IMG/VR virus record: IMGVR_UViG_3300027962_000001
Span: 1-43,226 of that record
Direction: 5' to 3' (one strand)
Length of the DNA stretch: 43,226 nt
Source of the DNA: a virus
Below the pieces are notes generated by a model. The model saw only the letters and a list, made by a program, of their open reading frames with translations, was not told the DNA's origin and ran no database searches. Positions 7,414-14,662 of the stretch are shown here, piece by piece. Position 1 is the stretch's first letter. Each line of letters opens with the position of its first letter. The translations under genes were made by a program, and so were the position numbers.

Positions 7414-8061
7414 ATGAAAGAGCACCCCATCTTATTCAGCGACCCCATGGTGAGGGCCATTCTTGATGGCCGGAAGACGGTCACGCGGCGGGTGGTGAAG
7501 CCGCAGCCTAAACGTATCCATTGGCTTGGTGAAAACGGGGGTCGGACCTTTCTCGACTGTGAACGGTTATTCAGGAACCGGAAAGCGGAAGAATTAGGCC
7601 GAATTTATTGCCCCTGCGGCGCCCCCGGCGACCGGCTGTGGGTGAGAGAGGCGTGGCGCCCCTGTGGCGATGATGAAATGAGCGCGGAGGCCGTTCAAGC
7701 ACTGCGCCCAAGCATTGCATACAGGGCTGACGAACCCTGGGATAAAGAAAGTAAGTGGCGACCCTCCATCCACATGCCGAAGTGGGCCTCCCGCATCACC
7801 CTGGAAGTCACCGACATCCGCGTGGAGAGGTTGCAGGAAATCGCGGAGGAGGAGGCGCTTGCCGAGGGCGTAGCGGAGTGGATGAAGACCGATGCGTTCA
7901 AGGGATTGGCCTACAACGACCCGCATCCCGGAGCGCGGGGAGTCTTCGCGCAGGGTTGGGATGCCTTGAATGCCAAGCGGGGCTACGGGTGGGACGTGGA
8001 CCCCTGGGTTTGGATCGTTTCGTTTCGGCGTGAGACCCCCCAAGGAGGCCCCCATGCCTGA
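7414..8061 (+). CDS. ASCH/PUA-like domain protein
   Basis: A 215-residue protein beginning with the characteristic H-P-I-L-F-S-D-P-M-V-R-A-I-L-D-G-R-K-T-V-T-R-R-type segment (described by key residues: the R-K-T-x-T-R-R-V-V core near 22-31), followed by P-G-D-R-L-W-V-R-E-A-W and a C-terminal aromatic strand (V-W-I-V-S-F-R). This matches phage ASCH-domain proteins, often labelled morphogenetic or nucleic-acid binding without proof. ASCH folds resemble PUA domains and are expected to bind RNA or modified bases. ATG 7414 has GAAAGGAGGCGAC before it. Confidence 0.75.
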   Translation: MKEHPILFSDPMVRAILDGRKTVTRRVVKPQPKRIHWLGENGGRTFLDCERLFRNRKAEELGRIYCPCGAPGDRLWVREAWRPCGDDEMSAEAVQALRPSIAYRADEPWDKESKWRPSIHMPKWASRITLEVTDIRVERLQEIAEEEALAEGVAEWMKTDAFKGLAYNDPHPGARGVFAQGWDALNAKRGYGWDVDPWVWIVSFRRETPQGGPHA

Positions 8062-8100
8062 CGACAACGAGGCGGCTGAGGCCGAGTGAAAGGAGGAGCC

Positions 8101-8376
8101 ATGAAGCTCGGAGACAGAGTGCACTGGGAAAGCCAAAGCTCAGGATCGTGGACCCGGAAGGAAGGTGAGGTCGTCGCCATTGTTCCGGCGGGGGTCAAGC
8201 CCGACAACTGCATGCCCGCCGGGTTCAAGCGAAATACCATTGAATACGGTCTTCCACGGGACGAGGAAAGCTACCTGATTCGGGTTGATGGGAAGGGGCG
8301 ACGGCTCTACTGGCCGAAGGTGGATAACCTTGTGCTTGACAGGGACTCGCACGATGAGCGCCCCGAGGCCGACTGA
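8101..8376 (+). CDS. Small protein of unknown function
   Basis: A 91-residue protein with an N-terminal K-L-G-D-R-V-H-W strand and a later Y-L-I-R-V-D-G segment, suggesting a small beta-barrel of SH3/KOW type. This is inferred from pattern only. ATG 8101 is preceded by AAAGGAGGAGCC; an in-frame GTG at 8086 lies inside that SD region and is unlikely. Confidence 0.6.
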   Translation: MKLGDRVHWESQSSGSWTRKEGEVVAIVPAGVKPDNCMPAGFKRNTIEYGLPRDEESYLIRVDGKGRRLYWPKVDNLVLDRDSHDERPEAD

Positions 8377-8408
8377 TGCACCCCACCCCCGCATGAAAGG
8401 AGAGGGAG

Positions 8409-8591
8409 ATGCTGAACCCTGATTTCTTGCGTCAAGTTTTGAACCGCCTTTGCTGGACCCCCACAGGCAGAAGCGGAGCCATGATGGAAACACCGCTGGA
8501 CCCGTACAAATCCAGGCTCTCCGACAAGAACTGGAGGGCCCGCAAGAAGCGAAACAAAGCCGCCCGCGCCAGCAGGAAGAGGAACCGCTGA
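8409..8591 (+). CDS. Small Arg/Lys-rich protein
   Basis: A 60-residue protein whose last third is strongly basic (R-A-R-K-K-R-N-K-A-A-R-A-S-R-K-R-N-R). It probably contacts nucleic acid and is likely unstructured in isolation. It lies one base before the HTH gene that precedes integrase. SD GGAGAGGGAG before ATG 8409. No family recognised. Confidence 0.5.
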   Translation: MLNPDFLRQVLNRLCWTPTGRSGAMMETPLDPYKSRLSDKNWRARKKRNKAARASRKRNR

Positions 8592-8592
8592 G

Positions 8593-8967
8593 ATGACCGC
8601 TCCCGCCCCATGTGGTAGGATAGCCACCCTGGAGGAGCTTGCCGACTACCTCCGCACAAGCCCGTCCACATTGAGGAAGCGGTGGAGGGAACTGCCCCAC
8701 TTCTTCGTGGGAAGGGGCCGGAACCTCAAGTCGGCACGGTTCGACGTGGAAGACGTTCTATCCTACCTCAAGGAGGCGCATCATGGGGATCAAGCGGTAC
8801 AAGACAAGCCAAGGGTGGCGGTGGAAGAACAGCTTCAAGTTGGGCGGGGTCAAGCATCGACGGCAGGGGCTCAAGAGCCGCGCCGAGGCCGTGGAGTGGG
8901 AGCTGAAGGAGCGGGAGAGGCTTCAACGAATCGGACCCTCGTACAGCTTCGGGGCTATGGTCGATGA
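8593..8967 (+). CDS. Excisionase-like HTH protein, 3' end overlapping integrase
   Basis: The first about 65 residues form a MerR/HTH_17-type winged helix (L-E-E-L-A-D-Y-L-R-T-S-P-S-T-L-R-K-R, then F-x-V-E-D-V-L-S-Y-L). Its place directly before integrase suggests Xis or a directionality factor. The frame stays open for a further 185 bases inside the integrase gene, where the encoded sequence (rich in Gly, Arg and Ala) looks like an out-of-frame shadow. Either the real protein has a read-through tail, or a stop codon near the integrase start was lost. There is no obvious SD for ATG 8593 (upstream GAGGAACCGCTG is weak), and coupling to the previous stop is likely. Confidence 0.6.
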   Translation: MTAPAPCGRIATLEELADYLRTSPSTLRKRWRELPHFFVGRGRNLKSARFDVEDVLSYLKEAHHGDQAVQDKPRVAVEEQLQVGRGQASTAGAQEPRRGRGVGAEGAGEASTNRTLVQLRGYGR

Positions 8968-9826
8968 GTACCTGGATCATTGCCGCGCTCGGATGCGGCA
9001 CAACACCGTCAGGCAGAAGCATCATGTTTATCAACTCTTCTTGGAACGCATCGGCGGGGACCGCCCGGTGGAGGAGGTCACACCGAGGATGATTTCGGGG
9101 CACGTCCAGAGCATCGCCATCCTGAATCCCAAGACGGCCAACCGTCACCTTCGGGATTTGAAGGCGGCGTACAACTGGGCGCTCCGGCAGGAGAGGATCG
9201 ACGGCAGGAACCCGTGCAGGTCCATCGAGCCATATGCCGAAGACCCGCACCTGCCCTATGTCCCACCGACAGAAGACTACCGAGCCGTTCTTCTGGTTGC
9301 CTCAAGGGACGAGCAGGACTTCCTTGAAACCCTCTACCACACCGTCAGCCGACGCCGGGAGATCCTGCGGCTCACCTGGAACGATGTGGACTTTCAAGCG
9401 GGGTGGATCAGGACGTACACGCGAAAGCGGAAGGGCGGGGGCCTGGAGCCCATGGACAAGCCCATGTCTTCGGCTCTACGGAGGGCCTTGGAGGCCCGGA
9501 GGAAGCGTCAGGACAAGCGGGTGCAGAAGGTCTTCTCGTTTGAGCAGAAGGCCCTCGACCGGATGATGCCCCGGCTGTGCGCCAAGGCGCAGGTAAAGCC
9601 CTTCGGGTTCCATGCGCTTCGGCATTTGGCCGCGTCGAACCTCGTTCAGGCCGGAGTAGGGATGCAGGCGGCTCAGAAGCTCCTGGGCCACAAGAGGCTC
9701 ACCACAACGGAAATCTATGTCCACACCTTGGACGATGCCTTGAGAGAGGCCGTGGAGGTGTTGGGGGGTCAACCTAGTGAAGAATTAACCCATAGCAAGC
9801 CAATAGGGAAAGGAGAAAGGAAATGA
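8783..9826 (+). CDS. int: Tyrosine recombinase, phage integrase
   Basis: A 347-residue integrase. The N-terminal about 45 residues are an arm-binding type region (M-G-I-K-R-Y-K-T-S-Q-G-W-R-W), and about 55-145 is the SAM-like core-binding domain. The catalytic domain shows the first Arg in the S-R-R-R-E-I-L segment (R190 by spacing to E193), H-A-L-R (H277, R280), L-G-H-K-R (H303) and the nucleophile in I-Y-V-H-T (Y312). All expected catalytic residues are present, so it should be active. ATG 8783 has AAGGAGG at 8770-8776. Its stop overlaps the next gene by four bases. The tRNA-Ser at 10413-10499 is the likely site of action. Confidence 0.93.
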   Translation: MGIKRYKTSQGWRWKNSFKLGGVKHRRQGLKSRAEAVEWELKERERLQRIGPSYSFGAMVDEYLDHCRARMRHNTVRQKHHVYQLFLERIGGDRPVEEVTPRMISGHVQSIAILNPKTANRHLRDLKAAYNWALRQERIDGRNPCRSIEPYAEDPHLPYVPPTEDYRAVLLVASRDEQDFLETLYHTVSRRREILRLTWNDVDFQAGWIRTYTRKRKGGGLEPMDKPMSSALRRALEARRKRQDKRVQKVFSFEQKALDRMMPRLCAKAQVKPFGFHALRHLAASNLVQAGVGMQAAQKLLGHKRLTTTEIYVHTLDDALREAVEVLGGQPSEELTHSKPIGKGERK

Positions 9827-10398
9827 AGTCAGAGATCGTGTGTATCATTGACAGGTCTGGGAGTATGTCTTCAATTAAAACGGATGCGATTGGCGGTTTT
9901 AACACCTTCCTGGAAGAACAGAAAAAAATTCCTGGAGAGGCTACATTAACTTTCATCCAGTTTGATACAGAATACGAAGTCCTTCACGAAAACACTCCGC
10001 TGCAAAATGTGCCATCTCTCAACGAAGACACCTTCCAGCCCAGGGGAATGACGGCATTACTAGACGCCCTTGGGAAAACCATTGATTCGGTCGGTGAACG
10101 CCTCAAAGGAATGCCAGAAGAGAACCGACCCGATAAAGTTATTTTCGCCATTCTTACTGACGGGCAAGAAAACTCCAGTGGAAAGTATTCCTTATCTCAG
10201 GTCAAAGAAAAGATTGAGCATCAGCGCAATGTCTACAAATGGGAGTTTATTTTTCTTGCCGCCAACCAGGATGCCTTTGCGGAGGGCTTCAAGCTCGGCA
10301 TCGACCCAAAGGACACTTTCAACTTTCAGTCAACCGGAAAAGGAACGAGAGCCGCATATCGCACTCTTTCCACATCGGTTGCCCAATATCGTTCTTGA
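9823..10398 (+). CDS. von Willebrand factor A domain protein
   Basis: A 191-residue single vWA domain with an intact metal-ion-dependent adhesion site: D-R-S-G-S-M-S (D10, S12, S14), the Thr in R-G-M-T-A-L (T77) and the Asp in L-T-D-G-Q-E-N (D113). No signal peptide is seen, so it is probably cytoplasmic. Similar short vWA proteins occur near AAA+ ATPases, tellurite-type stress genes or defence genes; no such partner is present here. It overlaps the integrase stop (ATGA) and separates integrase from the attachment region, an unusual place. Its base composition is more A+T-rich than the integrase, so it may be recently acquired cargo expressed in the lysogen. Confidence 0.85.
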   Translation: MKSEIVCIIDRSGSMSSIKTDAIGGFNTFLEEQKKIPGEATLTFIQFDTEYEVLHENTPLQNVPSLNEDTFQPRGMTALLDALGKTIDSVGERLKGMPEENRPDKVIFAILTDGQENSSGKYSLSQVKEKIEHQRNVYKWEFIFLAANQDAFAEGFKLGIDPKDTFNFQSTGKGTRAAYRTLSTSVAQYRS

Positions 10399-10412
10399 TT
10401 TAATTAAAAAAG

Positions 10413-10499
10413 CGGCGGGGGTGAGATTCGAACTCACGGTGCGCTTACACGCACAACAGATTAGCAATCTGCCCTCTTAAGCCACTCGAGCACCCCGCC
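10413..10499 (-). tRNA. tRNA-Ser (anticodon GCU)
   Basis: Read on the minus strand, an 87-base class II tRNA folds completely. The acceptor arms are GGCGGGG (5' end at 10499) and CCCCGCC with discriminator G at 10413. There is a short D arm, an anticodon arm with loop TTGCTAA, a long variable arm (GTGCG/CGCAC) and a T arm GTGAG-TTCGAAT-CTCAC. CCA is not encoded, and six T follow the 3' end. It is complete, not a 3' fragment. Its 3' end faces integrase, as expected for an integration target, but phage-like genes lie on both sides. Confidence 0.92.
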
Positions 10500-10642
10500 A
10501 TATCGGAAAACCCTATTTCTCCCAAGGGGCAAAATAGGGGGACAACGTGAATCCTTTCTGTGCCACACAAGCCCCTGGTTTCATTGTCGATCGCACGGAA
10601 AACAAGAGCTATATCAACTCGCTTAGCAGACGAGGAGAGGTT

Positions 10643-10672
10643 TTGAGAACCACCCTAAACCATTGGAATAAT
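10643..10672 (+). promoter_or_regulatory. Weak candidate promoter for the 10763-12870 operon
   Basis: TTGAGA (10643-10648), an 18-base spacer and AATAAT (10667-10672) lie about 90 bases before the first gene of the accessory operon. The boxes are moderate matches to sigma70. The operon is otherwise separated from the early genes by the tRNA region, so some promoter here is expected. Confidence 0.35.
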
Positions 10673-10762
10673 TCAACCCGGTTGTCCCCTTCTCGCCCCC
10701 TCTGACCGCTACTGACCTGTGCGGGGGGCAACGTGGGGGGCAAGGAGAGGAGGAGAGGGGAT

Positions 10763-10990
10763 ATGAAGGTAAAGGTGCTTGAAACAGACGAACGGCTTGG
10801 AATTAAAGCGGGTGAGGTTTATGAGGCTTGCCGGTATCGCTACGATCCCGAAAAAATGACCTTACTGAGGCGGGTGCCCGATGGGTACGACCCCGAATGC
10901 AACCAGTATATGCACGAGATCGCTTTTTGGGTTCAGGGCGAGTGGATGGTTGTCGGAGAGGGGTATCGGTATGTGCCGATGAACACCTAG
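10763..10990 (+). CDS. Small protein of unknown function
   Basis: A 75-residue protein (MKVKVLETD start) with aromatic and acidic residues and no recognised family. ATG 10763 follows GGAGGAGAGGGG; an upstream in-frame start would use the attachment region and is less likely. First gene of a six-gene rightward operon. Confidence 0.6.
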   Translation: MKVKVLETDERLGIKAGEVYEACRYRYDPEKMTLLRRVPDGYDPECNQYMHEIAFWVQGEWMVVGEGYRYVPMNT

Positions 10991-11015
10991 CCCGCCCACG
11001 GGCAAGGAGGAGCAA

Positions 11016-11192
11016 ATGGACGAAATGCTGGAGCAACTGAATGAAATCATGAAAGCCATGGCGGACAACGAGGAGCTTATGGGTAATATCTCTCGTTTTC
11101 TTATGCGGTTCATGGAGAGCCTTATGAAGCAAGGCTTTACCCGTGAGGAGGCGGTGAGCATTGTCACGAATTTCAAGGCAACAGGATCTTAA
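11016..11192 (+). CDS. Small acidic helical protein
   Basis: A 58-residue Met-rich helical protein (M-D-E-M-L-E-Q-L start, G-F-T-R-E-E-A-V near the end). The C-terminal part resembles the short G-F-T-x-x-Q-A-L helix-loop-helix often found in small phage proteins. SD AAGGAGGAGCAA directly before ATG 11016. The same ribosome-binding sequence and first codons recur at 11223-11237, which suggests a duplicated initiation region. Function unknown. Confidence 0.6.
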   Translation: MDEMLEQLNEIMKAMADNEELMGNISRFLMRFMESLMKQGFTREEAVSIVTNFKATGS

Positions 11193-11232
11193 GAGAACAC
11201 ATAATTATGCGCTTATGCGCCGGGAGGAGCAA

Positions 11233-11565
11233 ATGGATAGGATGAGGCGGAAGAAATGTCCAGGGTGCGGTGGAGTCACCGAACTGCACTTGCCGGTTCT
11301 GGCCGAGGCGCAACCAGAATGGGAGTTTTGCGACAAATGCAAGGCCGAGGTGTGCGAAATGGCTCAAGACATCGAAGACGCATCCCGTGAAGCCCGAGAT
11401 TGGGTGCCGGGGGAAGAGTATCGCGCCCTCGCCGACCGGGTGCGGGAGTTGGAGAATCTTCTCCGTAGGGCAGTCGGCCCTCTGGATGATGCGGCAGACA
11501 CCATGCCTCACGTTGAGGCGTTGCTTGAAGAGATTGAAAAGACCCTGGAAGGAGGGAAGCCGTGA
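11233..11565 (+). CDS. Zinc-finger-like small protein
   Basis: A 110-residue protein. Residues about 8-40 contain C-P-G-C-G and F-C-D-K-C-x-x-x-V-C, a likely zinc-binding treble; the remainder is helical and acidic. ATG 11233 is chosen because GGGAGGAGCAA precedes it; longer in-frame starts at 11161-11215 lack an SD and would overlap the previous gene. Its stop overlaps the next GTG start by four bases. Confidence 0.6.
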   Translation: MDRMRRKKCPGCGGVTELHLPVLAEAQPEWEFCDKCKAEVCEMAQDIEDASREARDWVPGEEYRALADRVRELENLLRRAVGPLDDAADTMPHVEALLEEIEKTLEGGKP

Positions 11566-12134
11566 GTGAAACGCCGACACTAAAGCTACTAGAATTGCTT
11601 GGCAACGCAGTATACAAAAGCGATTTCGCAAGGGCTGAAAGAGCCAAGGAGCTTACGGCCATGCTCCACGACCGCATCCGCACCCTGGAGCGGGAACGCG
11701 ACAAGGCCATTGAGGAGCTTGGTAAGTGGTCACGGAAGGCGGGGAGGTTGGAAGCCCAACTAGCCGACCGGGAGGAGCGGCTGGAGAAATTGTCGGAAGC
11801 AGTCAATGAGGCCCCGCGCAACAAGACAGATATGCCTCCTGAGTTTCAAAGGTTGTGGGAATCATGTGTACGCCTTTCAAGTAAAGCTGAATTTAAGCAC
11901 GTTTTCCGACACCTTGAACGACTAGAGGCCAAGTTGAAGGACCGGGAGGAGCGCCTGGAGAGGGTGCTGGGGCTTACCGATGAACTGGCGCTCGAAATGC
12001 AGAAAGACGAGCGCATTCAGCGGTTAACCAAATCAGAAGAGGAGCGCGGGCTTTACGCCGGCAAGTGGCAAGTCAAGGGCCGCGTGGTTTCTCGCCTCCG
12101 CTCCGTCGTCGAGCGGGAAGGGAGGGCAAAATGA
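11562..12134 (+). CDS. Coiled-coil protein of unknown function
   Basis: A 190-residue, highly charged protein predicted to be mostly coiled coil, with two copies of a similar heptad stretch (L-A-D-R-E-E-R-L-E-K-L and L-K-D-R-E-E-R-L-E-R-V), which look like an internal duplication. GTG 11562 overlaps the previous stop and has GGAGGGAAGCC in front. Likely structural or scaffold-like; no family recognised. Confidence 0.6.
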   Translation: MSETPTLKLLELLGNAVYKSDFARAERAKELTAMLHDRIRTLERERDKAIEELGKWSRKAGRLEAQLADREERLEKLSEAVNEAPRNKTDMPPEFQRLWESCVRLSSKAEFKHVFRHLERLEAKLKDREERLERVLGLTDELALEMQKDERIQRLTKSEEERGLYAGKWQVKGRVVSRLRSVVEREGRAK

Positions 12135-12316
12135 CACGAGTAACGGTCAGATGGTGGGACGGCTACCTTGAAGAGTTTGAATGTTCCGAGGTCCGCTTCG
12201 GGTCCGACCTCTTGTGGATGCGCCTAGCGGACGGGAAGAACCGACACGTCCCGACAAGGCATATTCGCTGGTATTCGCTGACGCCGGAGAGCCATGAGCG
12301 GGAAGGGAGGGAGTGA
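12131..12316 (+). CDS. Small protein of unknown function
   Basis: A 61-residue protein with V-T-V-R-W-W-D-G-Y and W-M-R-L-A-D-G-K strands, suggesting a small beta fold. ATG 12131 overlaps the previous stop (ATGA) and has GGGAGGGCAAA before it. Confidence 0.55.
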   Translation: MTRVTVRWWDGYLEEFECSEVRFGSDLLWMRLADGKNRHVPTRHIRWYSLTPESHEREGRE

Positions 12317-12318
12317 GG

Positions 12319-12870
12319 ATGGGAGGCTACACAGTAATCCAATGCCCTAACTGTAAGCAGGTCATCTCCGAAGGCTACCCAGGCGACTCCATGCACGACA
12401 CGCCTTGTGATTGCCCGTCACCGCTGGATGAGTGCCGCGCCGAACTGGAGCGGGTGAGGGACATGAGCGAGAGACGGAGGCAGGCACTCAACCAGCAAGC
12501 TCGCCTGAATCGAACCTGTGAGAGAGTCCGCAACAAAGCGTTTGCAGAGGTTGACGCCCTCCGCGCCCAGGTGGAGAGGGAATGGCAACCTATCGAGACA
12601 GCGCCGAAGGACGGAACCCTGATCGACGTTTGGTGTATCCCGCCGGAAGGCTCAGACTTTGAACCCATTAACTGGGGGATACGTCTCACGAATGTCTCCT
12701 GGGGAGAAGCAGACGAAAAGGTTGGTTGGCTCCGGATTTGCGATGACGGGCAGTGGGATTTCCTGGAAGACGGGCCGTGTGAAGGCGTGTGCGGCCTACC
12801 ACCCTGGGTTCCCACCCATTGGATGCCGCTGCCAAGTGGGCCAGACGCCGCCCTGCGCGGGGAGGAGTGA
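12319..12870 (+). CDS. DUF551-containing protein with N-terminal zinc-ribbon-like segment
   Basis: A 183-residue protein. The N-terminus has C-P-N-C and D-C-P cysteines, then a helical linker. The C-terminal half from about residue 92 is a DUF551 domain (W-Q-P-I-E-T-A-P-K-D-G-T, ending T-H-W-M-P-L-P), a common phage domain of unknown function. ATG 12319 is preferred over GTG 12313 by SD spacing (GGGAGGGAG). It is the last rightward gene; the opposing late operon ends 23 bases away and no terminator is visible between them. Confidence 0.75.
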   Translation: MGGYTVIQCPNCKQVISEGYPGDSMHDTPCDCPSPLDECRAELERVRDMSERRRQALNQQARLNRTCERVRNKAFAEVDALRAQVEREWQPIETAPKDGTLIDVWCIPPEGSDFEPINWGIRLTNVSWGEADEKVGWLRICDDGQWDFLEDGPCEGVCGLPPWVPTHWMPLPSGPDAALRGEE

Positions 12871-12893
12871 AGCTATGGACAAAGCGTTACAGG

Positions 12894-13088
12894 TTAATTG
12901 TCCGGCTCCACCCAATCGGGCTTCTTCGCCTTCCGTCCCTCGGGGTAAATGATGCTCCCAAGGGCGATGGCCGCAGGGATAGCCGCAGCCTCCCACGGCA
13001 TCTGGCCCGCCGCACACACACCAGCAAGGCCCACCAATTGCGCCAGGCCCGCTCTTGTCGAGCCCATCTGCCAAAATCGTTTAAACAT
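12894..13088 (-). CDS. Small holin-like membrane protein
   Basis: A 64-residue protein with two hydrophobic stretches (A-G-L-A-Q-L-V-G-L-A-G-V and A-A-I-P-A-A-I-A-L-G-S-I-I) and a charged C-terminus (G-R-K-A-K-K-P-D-W). Together with the M23 peptidase upstream this suits a holin or holin-associated protein, but the class is not certain. ATG 13088 has AAGGAG at the right distance; ATG 13094 is too close to it. It is the last gene of the leftward late operon. Confidence 0.5.
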   Translation of the reverse strand: MFKRFWQMGSTRAGLAQLVGLAGVCAAGQMPWEAAAIPAAIALGSIIYPEGRKAKKPDWVEPDN

Positions 13089-13542
13089 GATCATCTCCTT
13101 GGATGAGGTTGACCGGAAACCCGTACTCCTCGAAATTCTCCCGCCGCCGGATCACTCGGTAGAGGAGCCGGAGCTCGTAGAGGTCCCGGCGACTGTACTC
13201 CCAATGGGGACCACCGAACATCTCCACCGCTTCCCGCATGATCCACGCCCGCTCGGGATCAGCGTTGTTTCGAATCAGGATGTCGTGGAAGATCAGGTCC
13301 CCCTCGTCCCGGGGTACTTGGTGGAACAGATATATACAGTCGTGCACCAGGGCCGCCGCCATCACCACCGGGTGGAAGGGCGTGTAGGTCCGCCGCCACC
13401 CGATGGAGGGGATACTCGCCCCATCGAACCGGAACGCCCCCGGCACCACGATCCGGTGCCCCCGGCTGATGATCGCGTAGTCCTCCAGGAGGCGGTACAT
13501 GCCCTTGTGCGGAATCGGACGGAGCTCGGGCTGCGCGATCAC
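13081..13542 (-). CDS. DUF1353 family protein
   Basis: A 153-residue protein with the DUF1353 hallmark: a strand with F-R-F-D-G-A-S-I-P, then a helix with A-A-L-V-H-D-C-I-Y and later Y-R-V-I-R-R. The H-D pair looks like a metal or active site, but no activity is known to me for the family. GTG 13542 overlaps the stop of the membrane protein at 13539-13715 (GTGA), which supports this start over a longer in-frame one. DUF1353 genes are frequent in phage tail-end/lysis regions. Confidence 0.75.
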   Translation of the reverse strand: MIAQPELRPIPHKGMYRLLEDYAIISRGHRIVVPGAFRFDGASIPSIGWRRTYTPFHPVVMAAALVHDCIYLFHQVPRDEGDLIFHDILIRNNADPERAWIMREAVEMFGGPHWEYSRRDLYELRLLYRVIRRRENFEEYGFPVNLIQGDDHV

Positions 13543-13715
13543 GGGAACGGCACCCCCTTCTTCTCCAGGATGTAGGCCCACACGCCCAGGCACCAGAGGG
13601 TGGAAACGGCCAAGAACGAGGCCTCGAAGAGGAGGTGAACCAGGAGGATGACCTCCACCAGCGCGAGAGCGCCCAGTCCCAGGCCGATGGTGATATGGAC
13701 GATGGATTGAAGCAT
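13539..13715 (-). CDS. Small membrane protein, lysis module
   Basis: A 58-residue protein that is mostly two hydrophobic helices (I-T-I-G-L-G-L-G-A-L-A-L-V-E-V-I-L-L-V and A-V-S-T-L-W-C-L-G-V-W-A-Y-I-L) with a short E-K-K-G end. Its ATG follows the stop of the M23 peptidase directly (TGAGATG) and its stop overlaps the DUF1353 start, so it is coupled on both sides. Size and location suit a holin or antiholin. Confidence 0.6.
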   Translation of the reverse strand: MLQSIVHITIGLGLGALALVEVILLVHLLFEASFLAVSTLWCLGVWAYILEKKGVPFP

Positions 13716-13716
13716 C

Positions 13717-14337
13717 TCAGAGCCCCATGAGCGGTGTCGGATCCACCAGGGCCTCGGCCTGATACAGCTCCGTGTGGAGGTGGGGGAGCATCCCGCCCTC
13801 GGCGTAGCCGTCCCGGAGCGTCACGTCCTGGGCGTGCCCGATGATCTCGCCCTCGCGCACGCGCCGCCCCAGGAGGCCCTCCAGGGGCTCGACGTAGAGC
13901 ACCCGGCACTCCCAGCAGCGGGCCTCCAGCACCACCAGGCGATAGTCCTCGCCGGCGTAGCACCAACCGATCCGGGAGACGGCCCCCGCCATGGGGGCCC
14001 GGACCGAATCTCCGGGCGTGCAGATCGTATCCAGCCCCCGGTGGGCGTAGCGCTTGGCGCCGTTCCTGCGCCAAGCCCCATAGGCCCCGTCGCCCATGCC
14101 GTCCGAGCGGATCTGGTAGGTGCCCGCCGGGTCCAGGAGGCGGATCTCCAGCCGAGCTTGGTCGATCAGCGCCTGGAGGCCGTCCATGGTGCCCTGGCAG
14201 CGGTGGAGCATTTTCCCGAGCGTGCTCTGCGCCTCGATGATCAGGCCCCTTTCACAGGAAAGGGCGTTTCTTACCTGGTGCGCGAGTTCCAGGCAGGCAT
14301 CCGCCCTCTCGGCCCGTTCCAAGTCCTCGACGCTCAC
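13717..14337 (-). CDS. M23 (LytM-type) peptidoglycan endopeptidase, probable endolysin
   Basis: A 206-residue protein. The N-terminal about 70 residues are helical, and the C-terminal domain is an M23 metallopeptidase with zinc ligands H-R-G-L-D (H99, D103) and H-L-H (H186, H188). These should cleave peptide cross-bridges in the cell wall. There is no signal peptide, so export would depend on a holin; small membrane proteins lie on both sides. It could instead be a virion-associated lysin, but its position at the end of the late operon favours lysis. Confidence 0.8.
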   Translation of the reverse strand: MSVEDLERAERADACLELAHQVRNALSCERGLIIEAQSTLGKMLHRCQGTMDGLQALIDQARLEIRLLDPAGTYQIRSDGMGDGAYGAWRRNGAKRYAHRGLDTICTPGDSVRAPMAGAVSRIGWCYAGEDYRLVVLEARCWECRVLYVEPLEGLLGRRVREGEIIGHAQDVTLRDGYAEGGMLPHLHTELYQAEALVDPTPLMGL

Positions 14338-14338
14338 G

Positions 14339-14641
14339 CTATCCTCCGATCAGCGGTGCGAACAGCTTGGCCTCCAGCAGGATCGGGAGGAGCTTCGTCG
14401 CGCCGATCTCCAGAAATATGGCTACGGCTAGGATCACCAGGAGCTTGTCCCGCCTGTTCACCTTTTCCCGGTTGGCTTCCATGCTTTCGAGGTGGTTTCC
14501 GACGCGCTGAAGCTGTCGGGACGCTTCGGTGAGGAGCCCGAAAATCTCCCTGTCTTTTTGGTCGGCATCCATCATGCGCCATTCCTGGTAGTCCCTGACT
14601 TCCCGAAAGTGCCCGTTCAGTCCGCAAGGATCGTTGCTCAT
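14339..14641 (-). CDS. Coiled-coil plus C-terminal membrane helix protein (holin-like accessory)
   Basis: A 100-residue protein: a helical polar part with heptads (residues about 30-62) and one hydrophobic helix near the C-terminus (L-L-V-I-L-A-V-A-I-F-L-E-I). The layout resembles XhlA-type lysis accessory proteins. It ends one base before the M23 gene begins. Function inferred from layout and position. Confidence 0.55.
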   Translation of the reverse strand: MSNDPCGLNGHFREVRDYQEWRMMDADQKDREIFGLLTEASRQLQRVGNHLESMEANREKVNRRDKLLVILAVAIFLEIGATKLLPILLEAKLFAPLIGG

Positions 14642-14662
14642 TTTTCTCTCTCCGATCTGGTG

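Larger units (their letters stand above)
10399..10762. other. Non-coding attachment-like region (putative attP)
   Basis: This 364-base stretch has no convincing gene apart from the tRNA. It holds an 8-base inverted repeat (CCCTATTT at 10511-10518, AAATAGGG at 10532-10539) and three copies of a related motif that could be integrase arm sites: GGGGGACAACGTG (10537-10549), its inverse GTTGTCCCC (10681-10689) and GGGGGGCAACGTG (10723-10735). A fourth partial copy, GTGGGGGGCAAGG, follows. Integrase is upstream and the tRNA is the likely core. The attachment role is inferred from these positions; no second core copy is visible in the window. Confidence 0.5.

Noticed and set aside
8054-8089. An 11-codon ORF with good SD after the ASCH gene
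   Set aside because: Too short to support; overlaps the ASCH 3' end and could be chance.
10511-10539. 8-base inverted repeat as terminator of an upstream transcript
   Set aside because: Followed by GGGG, not a T run, and has a 13-base loop; more likely part of the attachment region or tRNA upstream region.
12876-12952. Short plus-strand ORF with SD after the DUF551 gene
   Set aside because: Twenty-five codons overlapping the minus-strand holin-like gene, no protein features.
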